Below are positions 8,471-15,617 of a DNA stretch of 21,117 nucleotides, piece after piece (within the stretch, counting starts at the first letter, position 1; each line of letters starts with the position of its first letter). The notes beneath the pieces were generated by a model, which was not told the origin of the DNA, made no database searches, and saw only the letters and a program-made list of their open reading frames with translations. Origin of the DNA: Clostridiales bacterium (GTDB lineage Bacteria; Bacillota; Clostridia; Oscillospirales; Acutalibacteraceae); assembly GCA_019415925.1 (NCBI GenBank), contig DXYG01000044.1, forward strand, positions 1-21,117, in the 5' to 3' direction. A program made the translations under genes and the position numbers.

Positions 8471-9844
8471 ATGCTTTTAAAGAAAAATGATATTATAAAT
8501 CTTACAATAACCTCAGCCTCGGCAGAGGGCAGCGGAGTAGGCAGAACGCAGGACGGAATAACTGTTTTTGTTCCTCTTTCCGCAATAGGCGACGAGCTTG
8601 AGGTGCGCATTTTAAAGACAAAAAAGACCTACGCATTCGGAAAAATTGAGAAAATCATAGCTCCATCTCCGTCACGCACAGAGCCTGACTGCGAGAATTT
8701 TTCAAAGTGCGGCGGCTGTGTTTGGCGGCACATAAGCTATGAAGAGGAGTGCAAAATCAAACAGCAAAAGGTAGTTGACGCTGTTACTCGAATAGGCGGA
8801 ATCAAAGATGCAGATTTTGCACCTATTATCGCTTGCGATAACACACTTCGTTACCGCAATAAGGCACAGCTACCGATAGGTCTTGACAAAAACGGCGAGG
8901 TGCAAATCGGTTTTTATGCTTTTCACAGCCACAGAATTGTCAATTGTACCGACTGCGTTTTACAACCTGAGATTTTTTCAAGGGTAATTGAAATCACACG
9001 AGATTTTATTTCTCGGACAAATAACGACATTTACGACGAAAAAATAGGCAAGGGCAGACTTCGACACCTCTATATCAGACTCGGCGAGGTCACAAACGAG
9101 CTTATGGTCTGCTATGTCGTAAACGGCAACGGCTTAAAGCAGGAGGATTTGCTTGTAAAAATGCTGCGTGAAAGTCTGCCGAATCTCACAAGCGTAATAA
9201 TTAACTCAAACCGAGAGGACACAAACGTAATTCTCGGCTCAAAGAACAGAACTGCTTACGGAAAAGATTACATTACCGACGAATTGTGCGGACTGAAATT
9301 CAAAATTTCCCCGTTTTCATTCTGGCAGGTAAACCGAAAACAGGCAGAAAAGCTTTATAACAAGGCTAAGGAGTACGCAAATCTCAAATCCGACGAAATT
9401 CTCCTTGATTTATACTGCGGAACAGGTACAATAGGACTTACAATGGCGCACGAGTGCAAAACGCTTGTCGGCGTAGAGATTGTGCAGGACGCAATAAACG
9501 ACGCCGAAGAAAACGCAAAGATGAACGGTATAAATAACGCACGTTTTATCTGCGCAGACGCACCGAAAGCCGCCGAAAAGTTAAAAAATGAGGGATTAAA
9601 GCCTGACGTAATAATTCTTGACCCACCGAGAAAGGGCTGCGGCGAGGAGCTTGTAAAGACGATTTTTGAAATGTCGCCGAGCAGAATAGTTTACGTTTCG
9701 TGTGACCCTGCAACACTTGCAAGGGATTTAAAATATTTTACCGAGGGCAATTATTCTCTAAAAGAAATAACACCCTGCGATATGTTCAGCCGCACTTCTC
9801 ATGTTGAGAGCGTGTGTCTGATTGTTAAAAATGAAACAGACTGA
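8471..9844 (+). CDS. rlmD: 23S rRNA (uracil-5-)-methyltransferase, RlmD/RlmCD (RumA) type
   Basis: Members of this family methylate C5 of uridines in 23S rRNA using S-adenosylmethionine and carry a 4Fe-4S cluster. A TRAM RNA-binding domain covers about residues 1-65. The cluster cysteines are C74, C80 and C83 (in CENFSKCGGC), with C162 (DCVLQ) as the likely fourth. The methyltransferase core has LDLYCGTGTIGL, then DPPRKGC, and the nucleophile C411 in YVSCDPATLARDL. The start is set at 8471 and not 8432: GGTGG (8458-8462) lies 8 bases before it, and 8432 falls inside the promoter. In Gram-positives a single paralogue often modifies two sites (RlmCD), so the exact target positions are not assigned. 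It heads the run of genes to 12461. Confidence 0.93.
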   Translation: MLLKKNDIINLTITSASAEGSGVGRTQDGITVFVPLSAIGDELEVRILKTKKTYAFGKIEKIIAPSPSRTEPDCENFSKCGGCVWRHISYEEECKIKQQKVVDAVTRIGGIKDADFAPIIACDNTLRYRNKAQLPIGLDKNGEVQIGFYAFHSHRIVNCTDCVLQPEIFSRVIEITRDFISRTNNDIYDEKIGKGRLRHLYIRLGEVTNELMVCYVVNGNGLKQEDLLVKMLRESLPNLTSVIINSNREDTNVILGSKNRTAYGKDYITDELCGLKFKISPFSFWQVNRKQAEKLYNKAKEYANLKSDEILLDLYCGTGTIGLTMAHECKTLVGVEIVQDAINDAEENAKMNGINNARFICADAPKAAEKLKNEGLKPDVIILDPPRKGCGEELVKTIFEMSPSRIVYVSCDPATLARDLKYFTEGNYSLKEITPCDMFSRTSHVESVCLIVKNETD

Positions 9845-9872
9845 TAATCTTTTAGTATTGGAGATACATTAA

Positions 9873-10061
9873 ATGGATAGATTAGAAGCATTTGAGAAAA
9901 TGTTAAAGGATTTAGTAGAAAAATGCGAATTTGAAAAAGAAAAAATGGACGAGCTGAAAGCACAAGGAAAAGAAAAATCGGCAACATATATGCATTATGC
10001 CGGAAACCGATTGATGTACAGCAGAATACTGATGATTTATAAAGAGTATGGATTAATTTAA
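9873..10061 (+). CDS. Small conserved-looking hypothetical protein, 62 residues
   Basis: I do not assign a function. The protein is highly charged: its first half (MDRLEAFEKMLKDLVEKCEF, then EKEKMDELKAQGK) should form a helix or coiled coil. A more hydrophobic second half (MHYAGNRLMYSRILMIYKEYGL) follows. There is no signal peptide or membrane segment. A ribosome site GGAG (9860-9863) lies 9 bases before the ATG, and the gene starts 28 bases after the rlmD-type stop on the same strand, so it is probably co-transcribed. I have an impression of similar short proteins in other Clostridia, but could not verify that here. Confidence 0.75.
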   Translation: MDRLEAFEKMLKDLVEKCEFEKEKMDELKAQGKEKSATYMHYAGNRLMYSRILMIYKEYGLI

Positions 10062-10090
10062 TGACAAATTTCAGTTTAATGTTATATAAA
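10061..10090 (+). promoter_or_regulatory. Possible internal promoter before the methyltransferase gene
   Basis: ATGACA (10061-10066) and TATAAA (10085-10090) are 18 bases apart, or 16 if TATATA (10083-10088) is the -10. It could start a sub-transcript for the methyltransferase, dehydrogenase and YihY genes. Confidence 0.35.
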
Positions 10091-10115
10091 ACTGATAGTA
10101 AACAGGAGCGAGAAT

Positions 10116-10745
10116 ATGAAATACCACAAGCTTGTTGAAAACGCAGGACGCCCGCAGGGTTTCTGGGGCAAAATGATGATAAATTCAATGAACAAGGGAC
10201 ATTCGGAATTAACCGACTGGGCACTTGTTCACCTTGAAATAAAACGCAGTTACAATGCTCTTGACGTAGGCTGCGGCGGAGGAAAAACCGTTTCAAAGCT
10301 TTGTCAGAGAATAGGAAACGGCAAGGTTTTCGGAATTGACTATTCCGAGCTTTGCGTTGAAAAATCAAAAAAGCTCAACAAGAATAATATTATGTGCGGC
10401 AAGGCTTCAATATTACAATCTTCCGTTTCGTCACTGCCTTTTGAGGATAACAAATTTGACGTGATAACTGCCGTTGAAACCTACTATTTCTGGCCTGACA
10501 AGCTCAATGACCTGAAAGAAGTCTATCGTGTGTTAAAGTCAGGCGGAAAGCTCTTGCTTGTATTTGAAATGGTAAAAAGCGAGGAAGAACCGCATAAATG
10601 GGATAAGGTTGAAAAATCACTCGGAATCGAAGCCGTTTCAAAGGACGGTATTGTCGATATTCTTTTACACGCAGGCTATCAGAATATCAGGACTTATTCA
10701 AAAAACTGTACAGGCTGGTTGTGCGTAACAGCCGAAAAGGAGTAA
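10116..10745 (+). CDS. Class I SAM-dependent methyltransferase
   Basis: The Rossmann methyltransferase signature is clear: motif I LDVGCGGGKT (about 49-58), an acidic residue after strand 2 (VFGIDYSE) and a motif near DVITAVETYYFW. The segment EVYRVLKSGGKLLLV is typical of the Methyltransf_11/25 class. These are cytosolic enzymes, and the substrate cannot be inferred. The 209-residue length is ordinary. AGGAG lies just upstream of the ATG. The stop is separated by two bases from the start of the dehydrogenase gene, so the two are co-translated. Confidence 0.88.
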   Translation: MKYHKLVENAGRPQGFWGKMMINSMNKGHSELTDWALVHLEIKRSYNALDVGCGGGKTVSKLCQRIGNGKVFGIDYSELCVEKSKKLNKNNIMCGKASILQSSVSSLPFEDNKFDVITAVETYYFWPDKLNDLKEVYRVLKSGGKLLLVFEMVKSEEEPHKWDKVEKSLGIEAVSKDGIVDILLHAGYQNIRTYSKNCTGWLCVTAEKE

Positions 10746-10747
10746 CT

Positions 10748-11515
10748 ATGAAAGCTCTTATAACGGGCGCAAGCTCGGGAATAGGCAGAGAAATTGCAAA
10801 ATACCTTGCCTCAATGGGCTATGATCTGATTGTTGTTGCAAGAAATACAGAGAAGCTTTATAAGCTGCGTGACGAGTTAAAGGACGTTAGCGTCAGAGTA
10901 ATCACGCTCGATTTGTGCAGGGAACAGGACAGCTTTGATTTGTACGAGCATCTCAAGGATGAACAGATTGATTTTCTTGTAAATAACGCAGGTTTCGGCG
11001 CATACGGTAAATTCACCGAAGTTCCGCTTGAAAAGGAAATCGGTCTTATCCATACCAATATCGTAGCCGTTCACGTACTCACCAAGCTGTTTTTGCAGGA
11101 TATGGTAAAGCGCAACAGCGGATATATTCTTAACGTCGGCTCAGCGGCAGGTTTTCTTGCAGGACCGACTTTTTCAAGCTACTACGCTTCAAAAAATTAT
11201 GTAGTCCGTCTTACTCAGGCAATCCACGAGGAGCTCCGCAGAGATAACATAAACGTAAAAGTTTCCGTACTGTGCCCCGGTCCTGTTCAGACTAACTTTA
11301 ACGACGTAGCAAACGTAAAATTCTGCATAAGAGGACTTACGCCCGAATATGTTGCAAAGTATGCCGTTGACAAAACCTTGAAGGGCAAAATGATAATCAC
11401 ACCCGGATTTGAAATGAAAGCCACAAAGTTTTTACAGCATTTTGTCAGCGAAAAAACACTCACACGCATTTCTTACCACGTTCAGCAAAAAGAAGAACGG
11501 AAAATAATTCAATAA
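10748..11515 (+). CDS. Short-chain dehydrogenase/reductase (SDR)
   Basis: A classical SDR using NAD(P)H. It shows the dinucleotide loop TGASSGIG (6-13), NNAG after the fourth strand, a serine in NVGSAAG, and the catalytic Y145-x-x-x-K149 (YYASK). A PGPVQT stretch follows. The sequence is of the DltE/YqjQ-like general class, and the substrate is unknown. The start is set at 10748 because AAGGAG lies 5 bases upstream (within the end of the methyltransferase gene); the longer reading from 10721 lacks this. At 255 residues it is normal size. The C-terminal part has a hydrophobic/basic stretch with no clear membrane helix. Confidence 0.9.
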   Translation: MKALITGASSGIGREIAKYLASMGYDLIVVARNTEKLYKLRDELKDVSVRVITLDLCREQDSFDLYEHLKDEQIDFLVNNAGFGAYGKFTEVPLEKEIGLIHTNIVAVHVLTKLFLQDMVKRNSGYILNVGSAAGFLAGPTFSSYYASKNYVVRLTQAIHEELRRDNINVKVSVLCPGPVQTNFNDVANVKFCIRGLTPEYVAKYAVDKTLKGKMIITPGFEMKATKFLQHFVSEKTLTRISYHVQQKEERKIIQ

Positions 11516-11540
11516 AAAAATTATGAAAGGAGGTACTCTG

Positions 11541-12461
11541 ATGAAAATAAAAAAGTATAATGATTCGGTCAGAAACTTTATTGACAGATTTGAGCCGATA
11601 ACAAGTAAAATTCTTCACGATAATATTTTTGCAATAGCAGGTCAGTCTGCATTCTTTTTGATTTTGTCAGCAGTACCGCTTTCCATGTTCATTGTTTCAA
11701 TATTACAAAATCTGCACATTCCCGTTGAATTTATCGAAAATATATTAAGCGGTATCTTTTCAGAGCAGATAGTAGATGAAATATCCGGGTTCCTCACAAA
11801 CGCCTACAAAAGCGCAGTTGGAATCTCTCTTATCACGCTTATTATCACACTTTGGTCAGCGGCTCAGGGAATCCACGCAATAACAAACGGACTCAACAGA
11901 ATATACGATGCCTACGAAAACAGAAACTGGTTGTTTTTACGAATACGTGCGATGTTCTACACAATTGCATTTTTTGCAATAATTCTCATTTCACTTTTAA
12001 TAATCGGTCTCGGAACATCAATCAACGAATGGCTGTCGCCATATTTAAAATATCTTCCTGATTTTGTAGCGCTCATCTATCATCTTCGTTATCTTCTTGT
12101 TTTTCTGTTCCTTGTAGTGCTTTTTGCGCTTGTGTACCGTAATTTCCCGAACATAAGCCGAAAACAGCACAAGGAGTACGGAATAAAATATCAGTTACCG
12201 GGAGCATTTCTCTGCACACTCTCTTGGTATGTGCTTTCATTCGGCATTTCAATTTATGTTGATAATTTCAACGGATTTTCAATTTACGGCGGACTTGCAA
12301 CTCTTGCAGGCATTATGATCTGGCTGTATTTCTGTATGGTCTGCCTTATGATTTGTGCCGAGATAAATTATGTTTACCACGAGCAGATAAAGAATTTCAG
12401 TCTGCGTTCCTTGACTAATAAGCTGAAAAAAAGAAAACACGTAAGAAATAAGAAAAATTAA
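11541..12461 (+). CDS. YihY/BrkB-family integral membrane protein
   Basis: A 306-residue polytopic membrane protein with about six hydrophobic helices. The family hallmarks are SAVPLSMFIVSIL in the first helix, LWSAAQGIHAITNGLNRIY, and PGAFLCTLSWYVLSFGISIYVDNFNGFSIYGGLA near the fifth. The family was once labelled ribonuclease BN, which is incorrect, and its true role is unsettled. The start is at 11541, since AAAGGAGGT (11526-11534) directly precedes it. The ATG at 11523 would place the ribosome site inside the gene. The tail is basic. It follows the dehydrogenase by 25 bases and is the last gene before a strong terminator. Confidence 0.92.
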   Translation: MKIKKYNDSVRNFIDRFEPITSKILHDNIFAIAGQSAFFLILSAVPLSMFIVSILQNLHIPVEFIENILSGIFSEQIVDEISGFLTNAYKSAVGISLITLIITLWSAAQGIHAITNGLNRIYDAYENRNWLFLRIRAMFYTIAFFAIILISLLIIGLGTSINEWLSPYLKYLPDFVALIYHLRYLLVFLFLVVLFALVYRNFPNISRKQHKEYGIKYQLPGAFLCTLSWYVLSFGISIYVDNFNGFSIYGGLATLAGIMIWLYFCMVCLMICAEINYVYHEQIKNFSLRSLTNKLKKRKHVRNKKN

Positions 12462-12481
12462 TATTCAATCTGACAGTCCTG

Positions 12482-12524
12482 CTGCAAAATCCGATAAAAA
12501 GCTTTCGGATTTTGCAGTTTTTTT
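12482..12524 (+). terminator. Strong Rho-independent terminator after the YihY gene
   Basis: A perfect 13-bp stem (12482-12494 with 12505-12517), a 10-base loop, then seven T (12518-12524). The rest of the spacer to 12723 is AT-rich; I see no convincing promoter or RNA gene in it. Confidence 0.93.
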
Positions 12525-12723
12525 CATAGCAGGATATTACTGTTAAACGGTCGCACAAAGAAGTTATGATAATATCAATTTGTCTGTAATGACTGCCTGC
12601 TGCGGCATACAGCCTAATTGTAGTTAGATTGATTGACGGCAATAATCTTTCACAGTCGCAAAAATCAATTTTCAGAATATTATGGATTATGAAGATTAGA
12701 TTATTGTGAAAAGAGGAAATCCT

Positions 12724-13266
12724 ATGCCTAAAGTATATCTGAGTCCCTCACTTCAGGAGTATAACCCATACGTTGACGGGGGAAACGAAGAGTATTATAT
12801 GAATCTTATAGCCGACGCAATGGAGCCGTATCTTGCCGCAAGCGGGATAGAAGTAGACCGTAACCGACCCGATATGACCCTTTCACAGGCAATAACAGAT
12901 TCAAACCAAGCAAATCCTGATTTGCACCTTGCAATCCACAGCAACGCCGCACCGCCGAATGCGGCTGGAAGATACACAGGAGCAGACATTTATTATTACC
13001 CGACAAGTACAGACGGAAAACGCTTTGCTGAGACGATTCAGGATAATTATAAAAAAGTTTATCCCGACCCGTCAGACGTTGACATAATTCCAACAACTAC
13101 GCTTGCAGAAGTGCGGCGTACAAAAGCTCCGTCGGCATTAATTGAGGTTGCTTACCACGACAATCCCGAGGAAGCGCAGTGGATTCGTGACAATATCAAC
13201 AACATTGCACGCAATCTTGCACAGTCGGTAGCGCAGTATTTCGGAGTTCCGTTTGTAGAGCCTTAA
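12724..13266 (+). CDS. N-acetylmuramoyl-L-alanine amidase family (amidase_3) protein without signal peptide
   Basis: Amidase_3 enzymes are zinc hydrolases that cleave the MurNAc-L-Ala bond of peptidoglycan. Here E22 or E23 (GGNEEYYMN), H72 (AIHSNA) and E141 (ALIEVAYHDN) occupy the expected second zinc ligand, third zinc ligand and catalytic glutamate. The usual first-ligand histidine (GHGG) is absent, and the region reads LSPSLQEYN with Gln11 or nearby in its place. I recall this SPSxQE variant from other clostridial amidases. The 180-residue protein is a bare catalytic domain with no signal peptide, membrane anchor or wall-binding repeat. ATG 12724 has AGAGGA (12712-12717) 6 bases upstream; the GTG at 12706 lies before that site and is rejected. 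It is a single-gene unit with a terminator. Confidence 0.85.
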   Translation: MPKVYLSPSLQEYNPYVDGGNEEYYMNLIADAMEPYLAASGIEVDRNRPDMTLSQAITDSNQANPDLHLAIHSNAAPPNAAGRYTGADIYYYPTSTDGKRFAETIQDNYKKVYPDPSDVDIIPTTTLAEVRRTKAPSALIEVAYHDNPEEAQWIRDNINNIARNLAQSVAQYFGVPFVEP

Positions 13267-13277
13267 ATATTTTAATC

Positions 13278-13315
13278 GGTGCAGAACAGTAAAAATCTGT
13301 TCTGCACCTTTTATT
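13278..13315 (+). terminator. Rho-independent terminator after the amidase gene
   Basis: A perfect 12-bp stem (13278-13289 with 13297-13308), a 7-base loop, and TTTTATT after it. The -35 of the next gene overlaps its T run. Confidence 0.88.
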
Positions 13316-13342
13316 GCAAAAACGGAAATGATATAGTATAAT
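13314..13342 (+). promoter_or_regulatory. Sigma-A promoter of the LUD-domain gene
   Basis: TTGCAA (13314-13319), a 17-base spacer and a perfect TATAAT (13337-13342). The leader to 13382 is about 33 bases and contains an AAAGGGG ribosome site. Confidence 0.72.
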
Positions 13343-13381
13343 AATATTAATGTTACTTTAACAAACAAAGGGGATAATAAA

Positions 13382-14044
13382 ATGACAGAAGAACTCAAAG
13401 CAAGAATAGATAAAACAATGCAGAATTTAAAGCGCAACAAAATGGAGCCTTATTTCTGCAACACAAAGGAAGAAGCCTGCGAGCTTGTAAAAACACTGAT
13501 TAATAAAGGCGATGTAATTTCAAGCGGCGGCTCTGTTACTTTAAAGGAAACAGGAGTTTATGACATAATCACTTCATCAGATTACAATTACCTTGACAGG
13601 TCTGCACCGGGAATAACACGTGAACAGGTTGAGGAGGTTTACCGCAAAACCTTTACCGCCGATACATTCTTCACAAGCACAAATGCTGTAACCGAAAACG
13701 GTGAGCTTTACAACGTTGACGGCAACTCAAACCGTGTAGCCGCAATTCTCTACGGTCCTAAAAGCGTAGTAGTCGTATGCGGAATCAATAAGCTTGTAAA
13801 GAATATCGATGAGGCAATCAAGCGTGTAAAAACTGTAGCCGCTCCGCAGAACACAGTTCGCCTTAACTGCGATACATACTGCGCAAAAGAGGGAAGCTGT
13901 GTTTCACTCGGAAAAGAAAATGCTGAGCTTTGCGAGGGTTGTCACAGCGATGCAAGAATCTGCTGTAACTATGTAGTATGCGCACAACAGCGCCACGTAA
14001 ACAGAATAAAAGTAATAATCATCGGCGAAGAATACGGTTATTAA
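13382..14044 (+). CDS. LUD-domain (LutC/YkgG-like) lactate-utilization family protein
   Basis: The protein matches the LUD (formerly DUF162) fold seen in LutC/YkgG. Its signs are an early TMQNLKRNKMEPYFCNTKEEA, then GDVISSGGSVTLKETGV (about 42-58), TSTNAVTENGELYNVDG and VVVCGINKLVKN. The second half is rich in cysteine, with DTYCAKEGSC and CEGCHSDARICCNYVVC. Some of these may bind metal, but no standard Fe-S spacing is evident. LutC normally works with LutA and LutB in L-lactate oxidation. Here neither is nearby, so the lactate label should be read as a family name only. 220 residues, cytosolic, own promoter. No good rightward terminator follows; the hairpin at 14061-14092 may partly serve. 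Confidence 0.88.
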   Translation: MTEELKARIDKTMQNLKRNKMEPYFCNTKEEACELVKTLINKGDVISSGGSVTLKETGVYDIITSSDYNYLDRSAPGITREQVEEVYRKTFTADTFFTSTNAVTENGELYNVDGNSNRVAAILYGPKSVVVVCGINKLVKNIDEAIKRVKTVAAPQNTVRLNCDTYCAKEGSCVSLGKENAELCEGCHSDARICCNYVVCAQQRHVNRIKVIIIGEEYGY

Positions 14045-14060
14045 TTAAGAATAAGAAAAC

Positions 14061-14092
14061 AAGCCGTGAACGCCCCATTGCGCCCACGGCTT
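14061..14092 (-). terminator. Hairpin downstream of the Asn/Gln-rich small gene
   Basis: AAGCCGTG (14061-14068) pairs with CACGGCTT (14085-14092), and the inner CGC/GCG also pairs. On the minus strand the two intervening positions become G-U pairs and the stem reaches 13 bp, followed by GTTTTCTTATTCTT. On the plus strand they are mismatches and no T run follows. It therefore fits best as a leftward terminator, 23 bases after the stop at 14115. Confidence 0.6.
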
Positions 14093-14114
14093 GTCACTAT
14101 TGTGCAGAATGTAG

Positions 14115-14243
14115 TTATCTGTTGTTCTGCTGGCTTTTGTTCTGATTGTTGTTCTGCTGATTCTTATTCTGGTTCTTATTCTGGTTCTTGTTCTGATTGT
14201 TGTTCTGGTTGTTATTCTGATTGTTGTTCTGATTAAAATTCAT
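14115..14243 (-). CDS. 42-residue Asn/Gln-rich peptide with period-4 repeats
   Basis: A leftward reading frame of 43 codons including stop. The peptide begins MNFNQNNNQ and continues as tandem Gln-Asn-x-Asn units in which x is Asn or Lys. It ends ...QNKSQQNNR. By count it has 23 Asn, 11 Gln and 4 Lys, with one each of Met, Phe, Ser and Arg. A very strong ribosome site, AAAGGGAGGTG (14249-14259), lies five bases before the ATG. A hairpin with a T-rich tail follows, and a candidate promoter precedes it. Asn codons alternate AAC/AAT, so this is not a simple DNA microsatellite. The function is unknown. Small spore or coat components or an aggregation-prone structural peptide are speculations only. 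I recall similar Asn/Gln-rich small ORFs in Clostridia but cannot name a family. Confidence 0.72.
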   Translation of the reverse strand: MNFNQNNNQNNNQNNNQNKNQNKNQNKNQQNNNQNKSQQNNR

Positions 14244-14266
14244 ATTAACACCTCCCTTTGAGCATA

Positions 14267-14295
14267 TTATTAACCTAAATTCAGGAATTATTCAA
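14267..14295 (-). promoter_or_regulatory. Candidate promoter of the Asn/Gln-rich peptide gene
   Basis: On the minus strand TTGAAT (14290-14295) and TAATAA (14267-14272) are 17 bases apart. The -35 overlaps the first base of rsmF. Confidence 0.35.
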
Positions 14296-15617
14296 TGGAT
14301 AAATTTTTATTAAGAATGAAATCACTTTTAGGTGAAGAATACAGCGAATTTTTAAAATATTACGAAGCCGATAATTTCAGAGGACTTCGTGTAAATACAC
14401 TCAAATGCTCTCCCAATAAGCTTAAAAGTCTGCTCGATTTTGAGCTTAAAAACACACCATTTTGCAAAGAAGGCTTTTACATTCCCGATGATGTTGTTTC
14501 ACTCGGAAACAGTCCTTTGCACCATAGCGGTGCATTTTATATTCAGGAGCCGTCTGCAACCTCGGCAGTTGAAATGCTCGGTGTTGAGGAGGGCGACTTT
14601 GTGCTTGACCTATGTGCCGCACCGGGAGGAAAGAGCACACAAATAGGAGCAAAGCTAAACGGCACGGGACTTTTGTGGAGCAATGAAATCGTCAAAAACA
14701 GGGCTAATATTCTTTTATCGAATATTGAACGTATGGGTATTTCAAACGCTGTTGTTTCCAACTGCCACCCCGATATTCTCTGCGAACGCCTTGTAAATCA
14801 GTTTGACAGAGTGCTTGTTGACGCACCTTGCAGCGGCGAGGGAATGTTCCGAAAAAATCAGGAGGCACAGACTGAGTGGAGCGAGGAGCACGTTAAAAGT
14901 TGTGCCGAACGTCAGCTTAATATTCTTAACAGCGCAAAAAAGGCTCTCAAAAGCGGCGGCGTTCTCGTGTATTCCACCTGCACCTTTTCTGTTGAGGAAA
15001 ACGAGGAAGTTATAACACGTTTCCTTGATGAAAACCCAGAATTTGAGCTTGAAGATTCTGGCGTTAATTTCGGTAGACCTACGCTTGATTATGCAAGAAG
15101 AATTTTCCCGATGGACGGAGGAGAGGGACATTTTGCCGCAAGACTGTGCAAAAAAGGCGAGAATGTAAAAACAAGGATTCCCGACATTTCATCTGACAAG
15201 GTCGATAAGGAAATTCTTGATTTTTACGACGGCCTGTTTTATAACCGTCCGTTCGGTGACAATATAAAAGCAGTAAAAGATAAAATTATTATTCTGCCCA
15301 AGAAATTTAATTTTGATATAAAAGGTTTGTCTGTACTCCGTGCAGGCATAATTCTCGGTGAAATTCTCAAAAACAGAATTGAACCTCACCACAGCGCATT
15401 TACTTCCGCTAAGAAAGAAGATTGCCGTAACGCTGTCGATTTTGACGTAAACAGCAATGAAATCAAAGCATTTCTTCACGGCGAGGAAATTACCGTTCCC
15501 GATAATGTAAAAGGTTTTACGGCAGTCTGCGTAAACGGAATGACAACAGGCTTTGGCAAAGCGTCAAACGGCAGACTTAAAAATAAATACCCGAAAGGCT
15601 TGAGAATTTTAAGATGA
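14295..15617 (+). CDS. rsmF: RsmF-type rRNA cytosine-C5 methyltransferase
   Basis: A NOL1/NOP2/Sun-family enzyme that methylates C5 of a cytosine in 16S rRNA with S-adenosylmethionine. The N-terminal RNA-binding part has FRGLRVNTLK and YIQEPSAT. Motif I is DLCAAPGGKSTQ. The two cysteines needed for catalysis and product release are C179 (VDAPCSGEGMFRK) and C229 (YSTCTFSVEENE). After about residue 300 there is the RsmF-specific C-terminal region, including RAGIILGEILKNRIEPHHS and a PUA-like end (GKASNGRLKNKYPKGLR). Its presence favours RsmF over RsmB. 440 residues is the expected length. An AGGA at 14284-14287 supports the ATG. The stop overlaps the rsmA start (ATGA). Confidence 0.94.
   Translation: MDKFLLRMKSLLGEEYSEFLKYYEADNFRGLRVNTLKCSPNKLKSLLDFELKNTPFCKEGFYIPDDVVSLGNSPLHHSGAFYIQEPSATSAVEMLGVEEGDFVLDLCAAPGGKSTQIGAKLNGTGLLWSNEIVKNRANILLSNIERMGISNAVVSNCHPDILCERLVNQFDRVLVDAPCSGEGMFRKNQEAQTEWSEEHVKSCAERQLNILNSAKKALKSGGVLVYSTCTFSVEENEEVITRFLDENPEFELEDSGVNFGRPTLDYARRIFPMDGGEGHFAARLCKKGENVKTRIPDISSDKVDKEILDFYDGLFYNRPFGDNIKAVKDKIIILPKKFNFDIKGLSVLRAGIILGEILKNRIEPHHSAFTSAKKEDCRNAVDFDVNSNEIKAFLHGEEITVPDNVKGFTAVCVNGMTTGFGKASNGRLKNKYPKGLRILR

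Noticed and set aside
9799..10368. Minus-strand frame of 189 codons
   Set aside because: It lies antisense to three well-supported genes, is rich in Ser/Arg/Cys/Phe as antisense frames are here, and has no ribosome site or family signature.
12415..12642. Minus-strand frame of 75 codons over the YihY terminator
   Set aside because: It contains the terminator stem, and no ribosome site or promoter supports it.
13382..14044. Assigning the LUD protein to a lactate-oxidation operon
   Set aside because: No lutA or lutB partner is adjacent; only the family name can be supported.
14115..14243. The repeated GTT/CTG/ATT pattern read as a DNA microsatellite or a CRISPR-like array
   Set aside because: The repeat is in codon register with mixed synonymous codons, and has a ribosome site and stop. 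There are no spacers or long exact repeats.
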